Below are positions 42,409 through 51,170 of a DNA stretch of 64,000 bases, piece after piece. The number at the start of each line of letters is the position of its first letter. The stretch's first letter is position 1. A model generated the notes under the pieces. The model saw only the letters and a program-made list of their open reading frames with translations. It made no database searches and was not told the DNA's origin. Source of the stretch: Pseudomonas sp. Teo4. Lineage in GTDB: Bacteria > Pseudomonadota > Gammaproteobacteria > Pseudomonadales > Pseudomonadaceae. The DNA lies in assembly GCF_034387475.1 (NCBI RefSeq), contig NZ_JAXCIL010000001.1, positions 1,984,001 to 2,048,000 on the forward strand, in the 5' to 3' direction. The translations under genes were made by a program, and so were the position numbers.

Positions 42409-42872
42409 TTGAAGCGCTGTGAGGGTATTCACTGCTCTGGCGCAGATTAAACCGTCGCCGAAAAATCTTTCCACTCGGTCAACTTACAACCACTTAGCAG
42501 ACTAACTAAGTTTACCGCTTATCGGTGTTCCAGATCGAAAAATGAACGATTCAAGCGACCGCGGTTCCTATTTGCCAGCAGGTGCATTGCTCGATTATTC
42601 GTAGGCACCTCGCGCCTTTCTCCCCAGAAGTAATGGACGTTCAACCTCATCTGCATCGCAGGGATGCACATGGGGATTTTTTTTAACTGAACGATGGAGT
42701 AACAACATGCCTAAAGCAGGCTCGCCGGGTGAACCCCCGCGCGTGTGAAATAACTATTCGCTGTTTCAACTTTAAGATATGAATTTGGTCTTGCAGTTGC
42801 GGCCCCGTCGTTCGCACGCCTGTTGCAAGACCCTCTAGCGCTAACGCTAACGCCTTACGTGGAGACGTCGTC
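42409..42872 (+). promoter_or_regulatory. 464-base leader-like region upstream of a membrane protein
   Basis: The first half (42440-42650) is AT-richer and without a supported gene. At 42652-42684 a weak 6-bp hairpin (TGCATC/GATGCA) is followed by an eight-T run, like a terminator. At 42787-42795 and 42824-42832 the perfect 9-bp inverted repeat GGTCTTGCA/TGCAAGACC encloses 28 bases. A direct repeat gctaac-gctaac follows. Together with a short ORF at 42707 this looks like a structured 5' leader. Confidence 0.4.
42707..42748 (+). CDS. Possible 13-residue leader peptide
   Basis: ATG preceded by GGAG with 7-base spacing starts MPKAGSPGEPPRV and then TGA. The peptide is Pro/Gly-rich with a PP pair, a context that can slow ribosomes. 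It lies after a T-run hairpin and before the inverted repeat of the membrane-protein leader. It may be fortuitous. Confidence 0.25.
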   Translation: MPKAGSPGEPPRV

Positions 42873-43532
42873 GTGGAGATTAATACAATTATCAGCCTGT
42901 TCGGGCAGAAAGAATCCATGGAGCTTGTGCGGTTGTCGGTGGTTTATATTCATTTGCTGGCCTGCTGTGTCGCCATCGGCCTGGTATTGGCCAGTGATGC
43001 CGAGATGGTCAGGGACTTGTTGAAAGGTAATAAAAACACCGGGCATGACAGTACCCATATGGCGCGTTTGCAGAAGTCCGTGACCAATGCCTTGATATTC
43101 TTGTGGCTGACGGGGGCCGCAGTAATCGGTATTGACTACCTTGAAAAAGGCATGAACTATTTTTCCAACCCAAAACTTCACGCAAAGATAATTATTGTCC
43201 TGTTGTTGACGTTCAACGGCATGTTGTTGCACCGCTATGTATTGCCTGCCTTGCTTAAAGCGGGCTCTTTGCTCGACCTGAATATCGGTGTGCGGATGTT
43301 CGCGTTGTTCTCCGGCGCGCTGTCGGGCGTTTCCTGGTTGTATGCGGCGATGCTTGGCGTCGGTCGGCCGCTGGCCTGGAAGTATTCGCTGACCGAGTTG
43401 CTGCTGGCTTATCCGGTCATGATCGTGCTCGGCTTTGCCCTGATGGTCATCCTGACCCAGTGGGCGCGCAAGCGCAGCCTGGCCGAACCTGCTCCAGCGC
43501 CTGTCTGGCGGCTGGCGGGCATTCCTTGCTGA
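42873..43532 (+). CDS. Conserved integral membrane protein of unknown function
   Basis: A 219-residue protein with about five hydrophobic segments: LSVVYIHLLACCVAIGLVLA, SVTNALIFLWLTGAAVIGI, AKIIIVLLLTFNGMLL, LFSGALSGVSWLYAAMLGV and LAYPVMIVLGFALMVIL. A GTG start has GGAGA 7 bases upstream; an ATG at 42918 is an alternative. His residues at YIHLLA and LLHRY could bind haem, but no family is recognised. It is monocistronic, with a long leader. Confidence 0.65.
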   Translation: MEINTIISLFGQKESMELVRLSVVYIHLLACCVAIGLVLASDAEMVRDLLKGNKNTGHDSTHMARLQKSVTNALIFLWLTGAAVIGIDYLEKGMNYFSNPKLHAKIIIVLLLTFNGMLLHRYVLPALLKAGSLLDLNIGVRMFALFSGALSGVSWLYAAMLGVGRPLAWKYSLTELLLAYPVMIVLGFALMVILTQWARKRSLAEPAPAPVWRLAGIPC

Positions 43533-43570
43533 TAGCGGCGTTGAACCAGGGATAGGGGCGGGATAAAACG

Positions 43571-43593
43571 GCGGGGCTATGGATGAGCCCCGC
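43571..43593 (-). terminator. Intrinsic terminator on the minus strand
   Basis: gcggggct and agccccgc form an 8-bp stem with a 7-base loop. On the minus strand it is followed by CGTTTTA. It is the former terminator of the chorismate mutase relic and may still end transcripts of the M20 operon. Confidence 0.7.
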
Positions 43594-43597
43594 GTTG

Positions 43598-43785
43598 TCA
43601 TCAAGCCTCTGACGCTTGTTGGCCAGCATCGCATGGGTGCTCAGCTCTTCAGCGATGAAGGCCGAGATCATCGCCCGATAGCACTGCTCCACTACCAAAG
43701 TAGAAGCACCGACTTCGTCAGCGATTTCACGAACCTTCTTGATGACTTGCTCGACCCGTGCGGGCGATCGTTGATCGCCACGCAC
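43598..43785 (-). pseudogene. Chorismate mutase-like C-terminal fragment
   Basis: The minus strand encodes SPARVEQVIKKVREIADEVG, then VEQCYRAMISAFIAEELSTH, which is the C-terminal half of a type II (AroQ/PchB-like) chorismate mutase, including the conserved Arg-Val-Glu, the YRxMI core and the Glu-Leu end. The first helix with the catalytic Arg and Lys is missing, and the frame runs past the expected end; two consecutive TGA stops lie in another frame at 43598-43603. It is squeezed between the M20 gene stop and a terminator, so it is a relic of a gene replaced at its 5' side. Confidence 0.6.
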
Positions 43786-43796
43786 GCGACGCCAGC

Positions 43797-44972
43797 CTAA
43801 ACCAGGAAATCACTGGCCAGCTTGTACCAGCAGTCCGCGCCCAGGCGGATCAGTTCGTCATTGAAGTCATAGTGTGGGTTGTGCACCGAGCAGCCGTGAA
43901 ACTCACCTTCGCCGTTGCCCAGCATGAAGTAGCAGCCCGGCACCTGCGTCAGCATCCAGGCAAAATCCTCCGTGCCCATCACCTTTGGCCCCTGGCTGTG
44001 CAACTGCCCCGTTGCGAACAGTGGCGCCAGGCTTTGCCGAACCCACTCTGTCTCGGCGGTGTGGTTGATCAGCGCAGGGGCCAGTTGGGTGAAGGTCAAC
44101 GCGATGCCGACACCGAACGCTTGCTCATGGCCATGAACGATTTCGGCCAGGCGCTGGTTGATCTTCTGCTGGGTCTGCGGGGTGTCGGTGCGCACGCTGA
44201 TCAGCATGCTGGCCTCATCCGGGATGATGTTGTACACGCTACCGGCCTGCAGCATGCCGATACTGACCACGGCGTATTCTTCTGGGCCAAGGTTGCGTGA
44301 TTTGATGGTCTGGATGGCGTTGATCAGGCTGGCCACCACTGGCAGAGGGTCCACGGCCAGTTCCGGCATGGCGCCGTGGCCACCTTTGCCGGTGATGTGC
44401 ACCTGCACCCGTTCCGAGGAAGCCATGGTCGGCCCTGCCTGCACTACCGCGCTGCCCACGGGTGCACCAGGCATGTTGTGCAAGGCAAAAATGGCATCGC
44501 ACGGGAAACGCTCGAACAGGCCGTCGTCGATCATCGCCTTGGCGCCGCACAGGCCTTCTTCGTCAGGTTGGAATATCAGGTTCAGCGTGCCATTGAACGG
44601 GCACTTCGCCAGGCGATAGGCGGCCGCGAGCAGAATTGCCGTGTGGCCGTCGTGGCCGCAGGCGTGCATGCGCCCGGGAATCTGGCTGGCATGGGCAAAG
44701 GTGTTTTTCTCTTGCATGGGCAGTGCGTCCATGTCGGCACGCAGGCCGATCCGGCGCGTGCCCTGGCCCTTGCGCAGCACACCGACCAGCCCATGCCCGC
44801 CGATCCCTCGATGCACCTGGTAGCCCCATTGCTGCAACTTGGCAGCAACCAGCTCAGCGGTGTGCGGGGTGTCGCCGCCAAGTTCGGGCGCCGCATGAAT
44901 CTGGCGGCGCAGGGCCGTGAAGGCGTGCAATTCGGTATCGTTCAAGGCAGTGCAGGTTTGTTGAGCATCCAT
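43797..44972 (-). CDS. M20 family amidohydrolase (hippurate hydrolase-like)
   Basis: A 391-residue metal-dependent aminoacylase/carboxypeptidase. Metal ligands are visible in MHACGHDGHTAILL, the catalytic Glu pair in FQPDEEGLCGA, His in ALHNMPG and the last ligand in HNPHYDFND; the dimerisation domain contains GKGGHGAMPE. Such enzymes remove acyl groups from amino acids (hippurate, N-acetyl amino acids, IAA conjugates). It starts 3 bases after the MFS gene stop in the same operon, so the imported compound is probably an N-acyl amino acid or peptide-like molecule. Confidence 0.9.
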   Translation of the reverse strand: MDAQQTCTALNDTELHAFTALRRQIHAAPELGGDTPHTAELVAAKLQQWGYQVHRGIGGHGLVGVLRKGQGTRRIGLRADMDALPMQEKNTFAHASQIPGRMHACGHDGHTAILLAAAYRLAKCPFNGTLNLIFQPDEEGLCGAKAMIDDGLFERFPCDAIFALHNMPGAPVGSAVVQAGPTMASSERVQVHITGKGGHGAMPELAVDPLPVVASLINAIQTIKSRNLGPEEYAVVSIGMLQAGSVYNIIPDEASMLISVRTDTPQTQQKINQRLAEIVHGHEQAFGVGIALTFTQLAPALINHTAETEWVRQSLAPLFATGQLHSQGPKVMGTEDFAWMLTQVPGCYFMLGNGEGEFHGCSVHNPHYDFNDELIRLGADCWYKLASDFLV

Positions 44973-44975
44973 GGT

Positions 44976-46295
44976 TCAAGCCCTTCCGATGTTTTCCGGG
45001 AACAGTTTCAGGCAGGCAAGGCTGATTGCCCCACCGGCCAGCAGATAAAAGGCGGGTGCCAACGGGTCGCTCAGGGTCGACGTCAGCCAGGTGGCGATCA
45101 GCGGCGAGAAGCCACCAAACAAGGTGACACCGAAGCTGTAGCTGACCGAGGTCCCCAATGCGCGCTGAGGCTTGGCGAAGCCCTCCATGATCAATGCGAA
45201 GAACGCCCCCGAGCCAACGCACCCTGGCAGTACCAGCAGCGCCACGATCAGCATTGCGGCATATAGATCCGTGGTGTGCGACAACAGCCAGAACGCCGGC
45301 CATGCGCTGATCACCGGCAGGGCAACGGTCCATGCCAGGAGTTTTTTGCGCAGGCGATGGCGGTCGGCGTAGCGCCCGGCAATCGGGCTGATGATCGCCA
45401 GGCATGCAGCAGCGACACAGGCAATCGCCATGGCGCTGCGCTGCGGATAGTGCAGCGTGGTGATGAGGTACGAGGGCATGTAGAAGATGAACAGGTACAT
45501 ACCGATGGTTGCGCTCGCCATCAGCCCGGTTGCCAGCATGGTGTTGCGCAGGTCGATCACGCTGCGCCAGTCAGGTTTGGCGGTGGCTGTGTGAGGCGTG
45601 CGGGGCGCCTGCTGCTCGAGCGTTTCGGGCATGCAGCGACGAATGTACCACCCGACCGGGCCAATCAGCAGGCCGATCAGGAACGGAATGCGCCAGCCCC
45701 AGCCCTCGAGGTCCGGCGTGCTCATGACGCTGCTCAGCAGCAGGCCTATGCCAGCCCCTACCAAGGCTGCATAACCTTGGCTGGCGGCTTGCCAGCTGAC
45801 GCTCGCGCAACGACTGCGGGGAGTGGTAGATTCCATCAGCAACACCGATGCGGTGCCGATTTCACCCCCTGCGGAAAACCCTTGGGTCAGGCGCCCGATC
45901 ACCAGCATCACCGTGCCGAACACGCCCGCTTGCTGATAGGTGGGTGCGAAGGCGATGAGCGCGGTGCCCAGGCACATCAGCCCTATGGTCAGGCTCAGTG
46001 CCGCCTTGCGGCCCTTTCGGTCAGCCAGGCGGCCGATGACCATGGCCCCCACCGGGCGCATCAGAAAGCCAACACCGAAGGCGGTCAGTGACATCAGCAA
46101 CGATGCGACCGGTGACTGTGCCGGGAAGAAGTTTTTCGCAATGATCACGGCGAAAAAACTGTAGATGGTGAAATCGTACATCTCGAGGGCGTTGCCTAGT
46201 GCACACGCCACGGTGGCGCGTCTGGAGCCGACGGCAGGTTTTTCGACAGGTCGTGTGTCGGTCGCCAGGCGGGTATCCGGGTGCAGGGTCGTCAT
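44976..46295 (-). CDS. MFS transporter, metabolite:H+ symporter family
   Basis: A 439-residue twelve-helix transporter. The start MTTLHPDTR has GGAGAG 5 bases upstream. Family signs are LGNALEMYDFTIYSFFAVII in helix 1, RPVGAMVIGRLADRKGRKA between helices 2 and 3 and GFSAGGEIGTASVLLMEST in helix 5, as in the MHS (ProP/ShiA/KgtP) group. It precedes the M20 amidohydrolase in the operon and faces a porin gene on the other strand across a 381-base promoter region. It likely imports the M20 substrate. Confidence 0.9.
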   Translation of the reverse strand: MTTLHPDTRLATDTRPVEKPAVGSRRATVACALGNALEMYDFTIYSFFAVIIAKNFFPAQSPVASLLMSLTAFGVGFLMRPVGAMVIGRLADRKGRKAALSLTIGLMCLGTALIAFAPTYQQAGVFGTVMLVIGRLTQGFSAGGEIGTASVLLMESTTPRSRCASVSWQAASQGYAALVGAGIGLLLSSVMSTPDLEGWGWRIPFLIGLLIGPVGWYIRRCMPETLEQQAPRTPHTATAKPDWRSVIDLRNTMLATGLMASATIGMYLFIFYMPSYLITTLHYPQRSAMAIACVAAACLAIISPIAGRYADRHRLRKKLLAWTVALPVISAWPAFWLLSHTTDLYAAMLIVALLVLPGCVGSGAFFALIMEGFAKPQRALGTSVSYSFGVTLFGGFSPLIATWLTSTLSDPLAPAFYLLAGGAISLACLKLFPENIGRA

Positions 46296-46676
46296 GGGCT
46301 CTCTCCGAGTCATTCGTGTTGTGGACGAACTATCGAGTAACCCGGGCGCTGAATCACTTGCGCTTTTTGCAAGCACATTACCAATGGTTAACAAGCTGGT
46401 CGGTTGCGGGATAAAAGCGCACCAATTGGATGCAAAGGCGAGCTTTTCAGCCAGGCCTTTGCACAGATTGCTTGCCCTGCCGGTGAGTGATATTGGCCAG
46501 CAAATCCCCATTTGCCGTCATCTACGGCATTACTCGGCGTCTGACGCGACGGTGTTATCCCGTTTTGCATGGGGCCAATTAACAAAAAGGCATAGCCTTA
46601 TCAAATTGGCGATTTCCGAGCATTTTTATTTTCGTGGAGGCTGCGAACCCGTACACACTTGCACGGAGAGTCTGCA
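46296..46676. promoter_or_regulatory. Divergent promoter region between the MFS/M20 operon and the porin gene
   Basis: 381 bases without a supported gene. The middle part (46340-46480) and the end (46570-46640) are AT-richer and hold several ATTGG-like motifs (accaatggttaac, caccaattgg) of the T-N11-A kind used by LysR proteins. A LysR gene adjoins the porin. Exact operators were not resolved. Confidence 0.4.
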
Positions 46677-47810
46677 ATGGGGGCGTTCGCTACACGTACT
46701 GGGTCGCTGGCCGTCATGTTCGTTGGGCTCGGGCTGCCATTGGCAGGCGAGGCCGAGGGGTTTCCCTCGATAGGGCGGGTTGCATCGGGCTTTGGTTATT
46801 ACAACGTGGATAAAGGTTACGACGACAAGCTCAAGGTGTATGGCACGGTCGATGCCTTCGTGAATTATCAGGACTCCGGCCATTACTCGGGCTACAAGAT
46901 CGCCGGAGGCGGTGCCTGGACGAACAAGCTGGGGTTGTACATGCGCAAGGCACTCGGCCCGGACACCGTGCTCGAAATGGACGTCGAAGAAGGCTTCAAC
47001 GTCAACGGCCAGGCATTTTCACAGCACTGGAAGCAGATTGGCGGGTTGCGCCTGGCAGTGGTCGCGCTGCGGTCGCGCAGTTACGGCAAACTGGAATTCG
47101 GCAAGACCTACGGCATGGGAACACCCACCTACGCCGACCCCTTCCTGGCCACCTACGGGTCACCCTACACCTACCTGACCAGCCCACCCGCGGGCAACGG
47201 TGCGTTCTACCTCGACATGCGGCCCAAGCATACCTTGGCCTACACCACCCCCAAATTCGCGGGCATCAGCGTGGGCAGCGCGGTGAGCTTCGGCTGGAAC
47301 GACACCGCCAGTTCAGGCAAGACCCTGCGCGGCAAGGGCGTGAGCGTGCAGTACAGCAACGCGCAGTGGATTGTGCTGGGGTCTTACAACGATTACCTGA
47401 GTGACCCCTGGGGTGATGACAATCGGCAAACCCACAACTACTTCAAAAGTGCGTCGGTCTTCCGGGATTTCGGGCCGGTGGCTGGCAGCCTGACCTGGCA
47501 ACGCCAGGACGTGGACAATCACGCCACGCCCAGCATGCAGGCGTGGACCCTGGGCTTCAGTGCACCGGTAGGCAAGGCTGATGTCGCTCGCCTGGCGCTG
47601 GTCAAGCGCGACATCGAGTTCGGCGACAAGGATGCCTACGGGATGATGCTCGGCTATGACCACTTCCTGCGACCGCAGTGGGCGATCTACGGCCGATTGG
47701 CGCTGATCGCCAACCGCCGCGACTCCGCTGTCAGCTATGCGGGGATACCGCTCGAACAGAGCGGCGATGACCCGCAGAATGTGGCCATCGGCATGTATTA
47801 CCACTTTTAG
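46677..47810 (+). CDS. General bacterial porin (Gram-negative GBP type)
   Basis: A 377-residue outer-membrane porin with signal peptide (MGAFATRTGSLAVMFVGLGL, cut near GEAEG), KVYGTVDAFVNYQDSGHYSG at the start of the barrel, KLEFGKTYGMGTPTYADPF after the constriction loop and a C-terminal Phe in NVAIGMYYHF that directs BAM insertion. This is the 16-strand trimeric type common in Burkholderia and Neisseria rather than the OprD type usual in Pseudomonas. GGAGAG lies 6 bases before the ATG. It is probably the outer-membrane gate for the MFS/M20 substrate. Its stop overlaps the convergent LysR gene. Confidence 0.82.
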   Translation: MGAFATRTGSLAVMFVGLGLPLAGEAEGFPSIGRVASGFGYYNVDKGYDDKLKVYGTVDAFVNYQDSGHYSGYKIAGGGAWTNKLGLYMRKALGPDTVLEMDVEEGFNVNGQAFSQHWKQIGGLRLAVVALRSRSYGKLEFGKTYGMGTPTYADPFLATYGSPYTYLTSPPAGNGAFYLDMRPKHTLAYTTPKFAGISVGSAVSFGWNDTASSGKTLRGKGVSVQYSNAQWIVLGSYNDYLSDPWGDDNRQTHNYFKSASVFRDFGPVAGSLTWQRQDVDNHATPSMQAWTLGFSAPVGKADVARLALVKRDIEFGDKDAYGMMLGYDHFLRPQWAIYGRLALIANRRDSAVSYAGIPLEQSGDDPQNVAIGMYYHF

Positions 47811-48760
47811 CGCTGCAGCCTGACGCGCAGGCTATGGAACAACTCCCTGGCCGGCGACGTCAGCGCGTGCCGATCGACACTGACCAGATAGATGGGGTAT
47901 TCGGGGATGATTTCCTCCACCTCGACCCTGGTCAGTTTTGCAGCCGGCCCCGTCGTAAGGGCCGTGGCTGCAGCAAAATCACTGAGCGTCATGAACGCGT
48001 TCGCATTCGCCGCCAAGCCCAAGGCCAGCAGCAAGGACGAGCATTCGATGACGTTTTGCGGCGGGTTGACGTCGTTCACCTCGAACATTTGATAAAACTG
48101 CGAGGAGCGATCGTCAACCGCATCCAGGCTGATCCAGTTGGCGTATTGCAGCTGACGCAGTGAGCGCGCATGGCGCAGCGGGTTGGCGGGGTTGCAGAAC
48201 ACATTGCCCTGGATGCGTTGCACGGCCTCCCAGTCCAGGTTCAGCCGTTGCGTGTTTTGTTGTGAGGTGAGGGCGAAGTCCAGGGAACCGTCGCGTAGCC
48301 GCTGAACGATGTGGCTTGGCCGCTGCTCGGTAAGCTTGAGCCTCACACGCGGGTTTTTCGCCTGAAAATCACTGATGCACGGCCCGAATTCTGGCAGCAC
48401 CGCCGTCAGCGACGTGACGCCGATGGTCACTTCACCGACCGCGGCATCATGAATGTTGTCAGCCTCGATCTGGAGCCGGCGCATGCTCTCGACCGCCATC
48501 TGCGCGTGGCGAAGGATGCGCCGGCCTTCTTCGGTCAGCGACATGCCCTTGTAGGTGCGCTGCATCAAGGTCAGCCCCAGTTCACGCTCAAGTTCCTTGA
48601 TGGAGCGGCTCAACGCTGGTTGAGTCACATGCAGCCGTTGCGATGCTTCATTGATGCTGCCACATTGGTCGACCGCGACCAGTGCTTTGATTTGGTGGAA
48701 TTTCACGCTACCCGACTCTTGTTGTTGATTGACGAGGTACTGCAAGACTTCAGCCAACAT
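47807..48760 (-). CDS. LysR family transcriptional regulator
   Basis: A 317-residue LysR protein with HTH sequence CGSINEASQRLHVTQPALSRSI near residues 32-53 and an effector domain that begins VGEVTIGVTSLTAVLPEFG. The N-terminus is uncertain: the ATG at 48760 adds 18 residues before KFHQIKALV, whereas a GTG at 48706 would start at the usual LysR position. The stop overlaps the porin stop region by 4 bases. It most likely controls the porin and MFS/M20 genes. Confidence 0.87.
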   Translation of the reverse strand: MLAEVLQYLVNQQQESGSVKFHQIKALVAVDQCGSINEASQRLHVTQPALSRSIKELERELGLTLMQRTYKGMSLTEEGRRILRHAQMAVESMRRLQIEADNIHDAAVGEVTIGVTSLTAVLPEFGPCISDFQAKNPRVRLKLTEQRPSHIVQRLRDGSLDFALTSQQNTQRLNLDWEAVQRIQGNVFCNPANPLRHARSLRQLQYANWISLDAVDDRSSQFYQMFEVNDVNPPQNVIECSSLLLALGLAANANAFMTLSDFAAATALTTGPAAKLTRVEVEEIIPEYPIYLVSVDRHALTSPARELFHSLRVRLQR

Positions 48761-49057
48761 CCTGCAGTTGCGTCAGCGCCAGGATGAGTGATGTAGATCC
48801 GCATTGATTCCTCAGTGCCGAACAGTACGCCCCCTCGCCCACGAGGCCGAGGTGCTTCGGCCTGGATGAACTCAGTGCGCAAGCATCGCCATGTTCAGGT
48901 CATTGGGTCGCGCGAACGGAGCATCTGGACACCGCGGACGAGGGGCTGCGCAAGGTTTTTGGCGAGGACGAACCGATGAGCAGGGGCCGTGGGAGATGCG
49001 CCATCTCGAAACCAACAATTTTCATATGGCACTTCGGTTTTTCAACAGCATAAAGCA
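48761..49057 (+). other. Intergenic segment with a possible decayed gene fragment
   Basis: 297 bases with no intact gene. Around 48906-49010 the plus strand reads EHLDTADEGLRKVFGEDEPM and, one frame over, EQGPWEMRHLETNN. This pattern (FxED followed by EQ) recalls the C-terminal end of Rieske-type ring-hydroxylating oxygenases joined through a frameshift. The match is weak and the identity is only a suggestion. Confidence 0.25.
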
Positions 49058-49912
49058 TCAACCACGCCAAGTGCTCAAGAAGTTCATAAGCAACTGATTG
49101 ACTACTTCCGGCTGTTCCTCCTGAGGCAAGTGCCCACATTGCTCAATTGCATGAGCCTGCAGGTCATCCGCCATTTCAGACCAAATGCTTTTCATGTCGA
49201 ACAGCTTTCCGACAGCATGAAAATCAGCGCCCCATAACGACATGACAGGGCAAGCAATTTTCACATCTGCGTCTTCAAGGTCTTGAGCAACATCCTGAGC
49301 GTTGGCTCGGTAATCCGACATTGCACCTCGAACCGCACCGGGGGCTTGATAAGATTTCACATAGGTGTCGAATGCTTCGCCGCTGATCGTCGAGGGGTCG
49401 TAAGTCCAGTCCGAAAAGAAGTGGCGTAGCCAGATGTGTTCCCGACCTGCGATAAGCGCCTCGGGGAGGTCAGGAACCAAGTGGAACAGGAAGAACCAGT
49501 AAGCTTTGGCAATTGAAGCGTTCAGTTCCCGTGCAACGATACGGGTCGGAACGTTGTCCATCACCACCAGGCGGTCAACAAGTTCCGGGTAGTCCTTGGC
49601 AAATCGAGTGGCCACACGTGCGCCACGGTCATGACCTACCAATGCGACTTTCTGAATATCGAGTGCGCGCATCAATTCGCGAATATCACGCGCCATGTTT
49701 CGCTTATCGTAGCCAGAGGCTGGTTTATCCGTTTCGCCGTAACCACGCAGGTCTGGCGCAATCACGCGAAACTGTTTAGAGAGTTCAGGCATCTGATGCC
49801 GCCAGGCATAGTTCGTCTCCGGAAACCCATGCAGAAGAATAACCGGTGCTCCCTCCCCTTCTTCAATGACGAACTGCCGAATGCCATTGGCTTGAACCGT
49901 ATAGCTTTTCAT
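49058..49912 (-). CDS. Alpha/beta hydrolase, haloacetate dehalogenase/epoxide hydrolase-like
   Basis: A 284-residue alpha/beta hydrolase. HGFPETNYAWRHQMPEL carries the oxyanion loop, DLRGYGETDKP follows, the nucleophile Asp is in VALVGHDRGARVATRFA and the catalytic His in AIEQCGHLPQEEQPEVV. The Asp nucleophile in GHDRG, with HGFPE and VVMDNVPT, is the pattern of fluoroacetate/haloacetate dehalogenases and epoxide hydrolases rather than Ser esterases. Codon use is less GC-biased than in surrounding core genes. It lies 46 bases downstream of an exported metallo-beta-lactamase-fold gene in the same direction. Substrate not decidable here. Confidence 0.82.
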   Translation of the reverse strand: MKSYTVQANGIRQFVIEEGEGAPVILLHGFPETNYAWRHQMPELSKQFRVIAPDLRGYGETDKPASGYDKRNMARDIRELMRALDIQKVALVGHDRGARVATRFAKDYPELVDRLVVMDNVPTRIVARELNASIAKAYWFFLFHLVPDLPEALIAGREHIWLRHFFSDWTYDPSTISGEAFDTYVKSYQAPGAVRGAMSDYRANAQDVAQDLEDADVKIACPVMSLWGADFHAVGKLFDMKSIWSEMADDLQAHAIEQCGHLPQEEQPEVVNQLLMNFLSTWRG

Positions 49913-49958
49913 AACCCACCTATTCGATTGAACACGTTAATCCGTTCTGCCGCACAAC

Positions 49959-50939
49959 TCACTTCAACAGAGGAACTTCGTCAGCTCGCGTGTACGGGCC
50001 GTACAAGGCGGGAGCCCAATTGAACTTCTTACCGTCCTGTGTGACATGACCGATACCAGGGAATGGCAAGTGCGCGGCGGCCAACCATTCGCCATCCGAT
50101 GCCAGCTTTGAAAACACTTTCTCGCGTGACGCCGTTGCCTTTTCAGGATCGACATCGAAGCGAATGGCGACTTCGGGGTGATCGAACTGTACGGCTGCGT
50201 TATGAATCAGATCACCGATAAACGTGATCGCCGAGCCCTTGGATGCAAACCGATAAACCGCACTTCCTGGTGTATGCCCCACTGCGTAAGAGGCCTCGAC
50301 TTCTGGAATCGGAGATGCCGGCGGGACAAATGTCTTCAAGCGCCCACTTGCCTTGTAGGGTGCGAGTGCGTTCTGGGCAATTTCAAAGTATTCTTTGGCG
50401 TTATCTGGCGCTGTCGCTTTCTTCTCAGGGTCCAGCCAGAAGTCAGCTTCCGCCTGGGCCAGGTAAACCGTTGCATTGGGGAAAAGCGCTTTTCCTGATG
50501 CATCGACAAGACCACAAACATGGTCCAGATGCAGGTGTGTCAGGAAGATCGTATCTACCTGTTCTGGCTGATAGCCAGAGGCCTGGATATTTGGCACCAG
50601 TTGCCCGGCTGTCTGTGGAACACAATGCCCGGCGCCACTATCAACCATCACCAGATGCTTTCCTGTATTGACCAGAAACGCATTGAAGGTGGTTGGCATC
50701 CGATCCGGGCCGATTGCCTGGCGCGCCAGAAGCGCACGAACTTTCTCCGCGGACAGCCCTTTCAACAGACTTGGGGCCAAGTCGTTATATCCGTCAAACA
50801 GAGCAGTGACCTCGAAGTCCCCCACCGCCAGACGGTAGTACCCAGGAACCTGCTGGCGTATCTGGCTTGGTGCATCGGCCATGGCATGAGCCATGAAAGC
50901 CATGCCTGCAACGCCAAGCACTTTCGCAAAACCTTTCAT
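49959..50939 (-). CDS. Exported MBL-fold metallohydrolase
   Basis: A 326-residue metallo-beta-lactamase-fold protein with signal peptide (VLGVAGMAFMAHAMA). The zinc motif is HLHLDHVCG in IFLTHLHLDHVCGLV, with His in AVGHTPGSA, Asp in TFIGDLIHNA and His in AAAHLPFPG. The order matches quorum-quenching lactonases and similar hydrolases, but the substrate is unknown. AAGGAG precedes the ATG. It is probably transcribed with the downstream dehalogenase-like hydrolase and is divergent from a LysR gene, which probably controls both. Confidence 0.83.
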   Translation of the reverse strand: MKGFAKVLGVAGMAFMAHAMADAPSQIRQQVPGYYRLAVGDFEVTALFDGYNDLAPSLLKGLSAEKVRALLARQAIGPDRMPTTFNAFLVNTGKHLVMVDSGAGHCVPQTAGQLVPNIQASGYQPEQVDTIFLTHLHLDHVCGLVDASGKALFPNATVYLAQAEADFWLDPEKKATAPDNAKEYFEIAQNALAPYKASGRLKTFVPPASPIPEVEASYAVGHTPGSAVYRFASKGSAITFIGDLIHNAAVQFDHPEVAIRFDVDPEKATASREKVFSKLASDGEWLAAAHLPFPGIGHVTQDGKKFNWAPALYGPYTRADEVPLLK

Positions 50940-51170
50940 TAGAATCTCCTTCCTTTAAATTAAAGGCGTGCAGAGGCTCACCACCCCACTAACGGCAAGC
51001 ATCGAAGTTTAAAAAATATCTTTATCGGTGTTTTGTTCGGCCATGTTGCGTGCCCAACAACTGAATTGCGCAACTCCGAGGAGGTCGCGACTTGAGACAA
51101 ACTATGGCGCTATCACATAAAAACGTGTAGATGTGTATTCTGTTACGGCAATCTAACGGAAAACGAGATA

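Noticed and set aside
48891..49097. A 68-codon open frame near the dehalogenase-like gene
   Set aside because: No ribosome site, it overlaps the end of the hydrolase gene, and it matches at best a decayed oxygenase end split over two frames.
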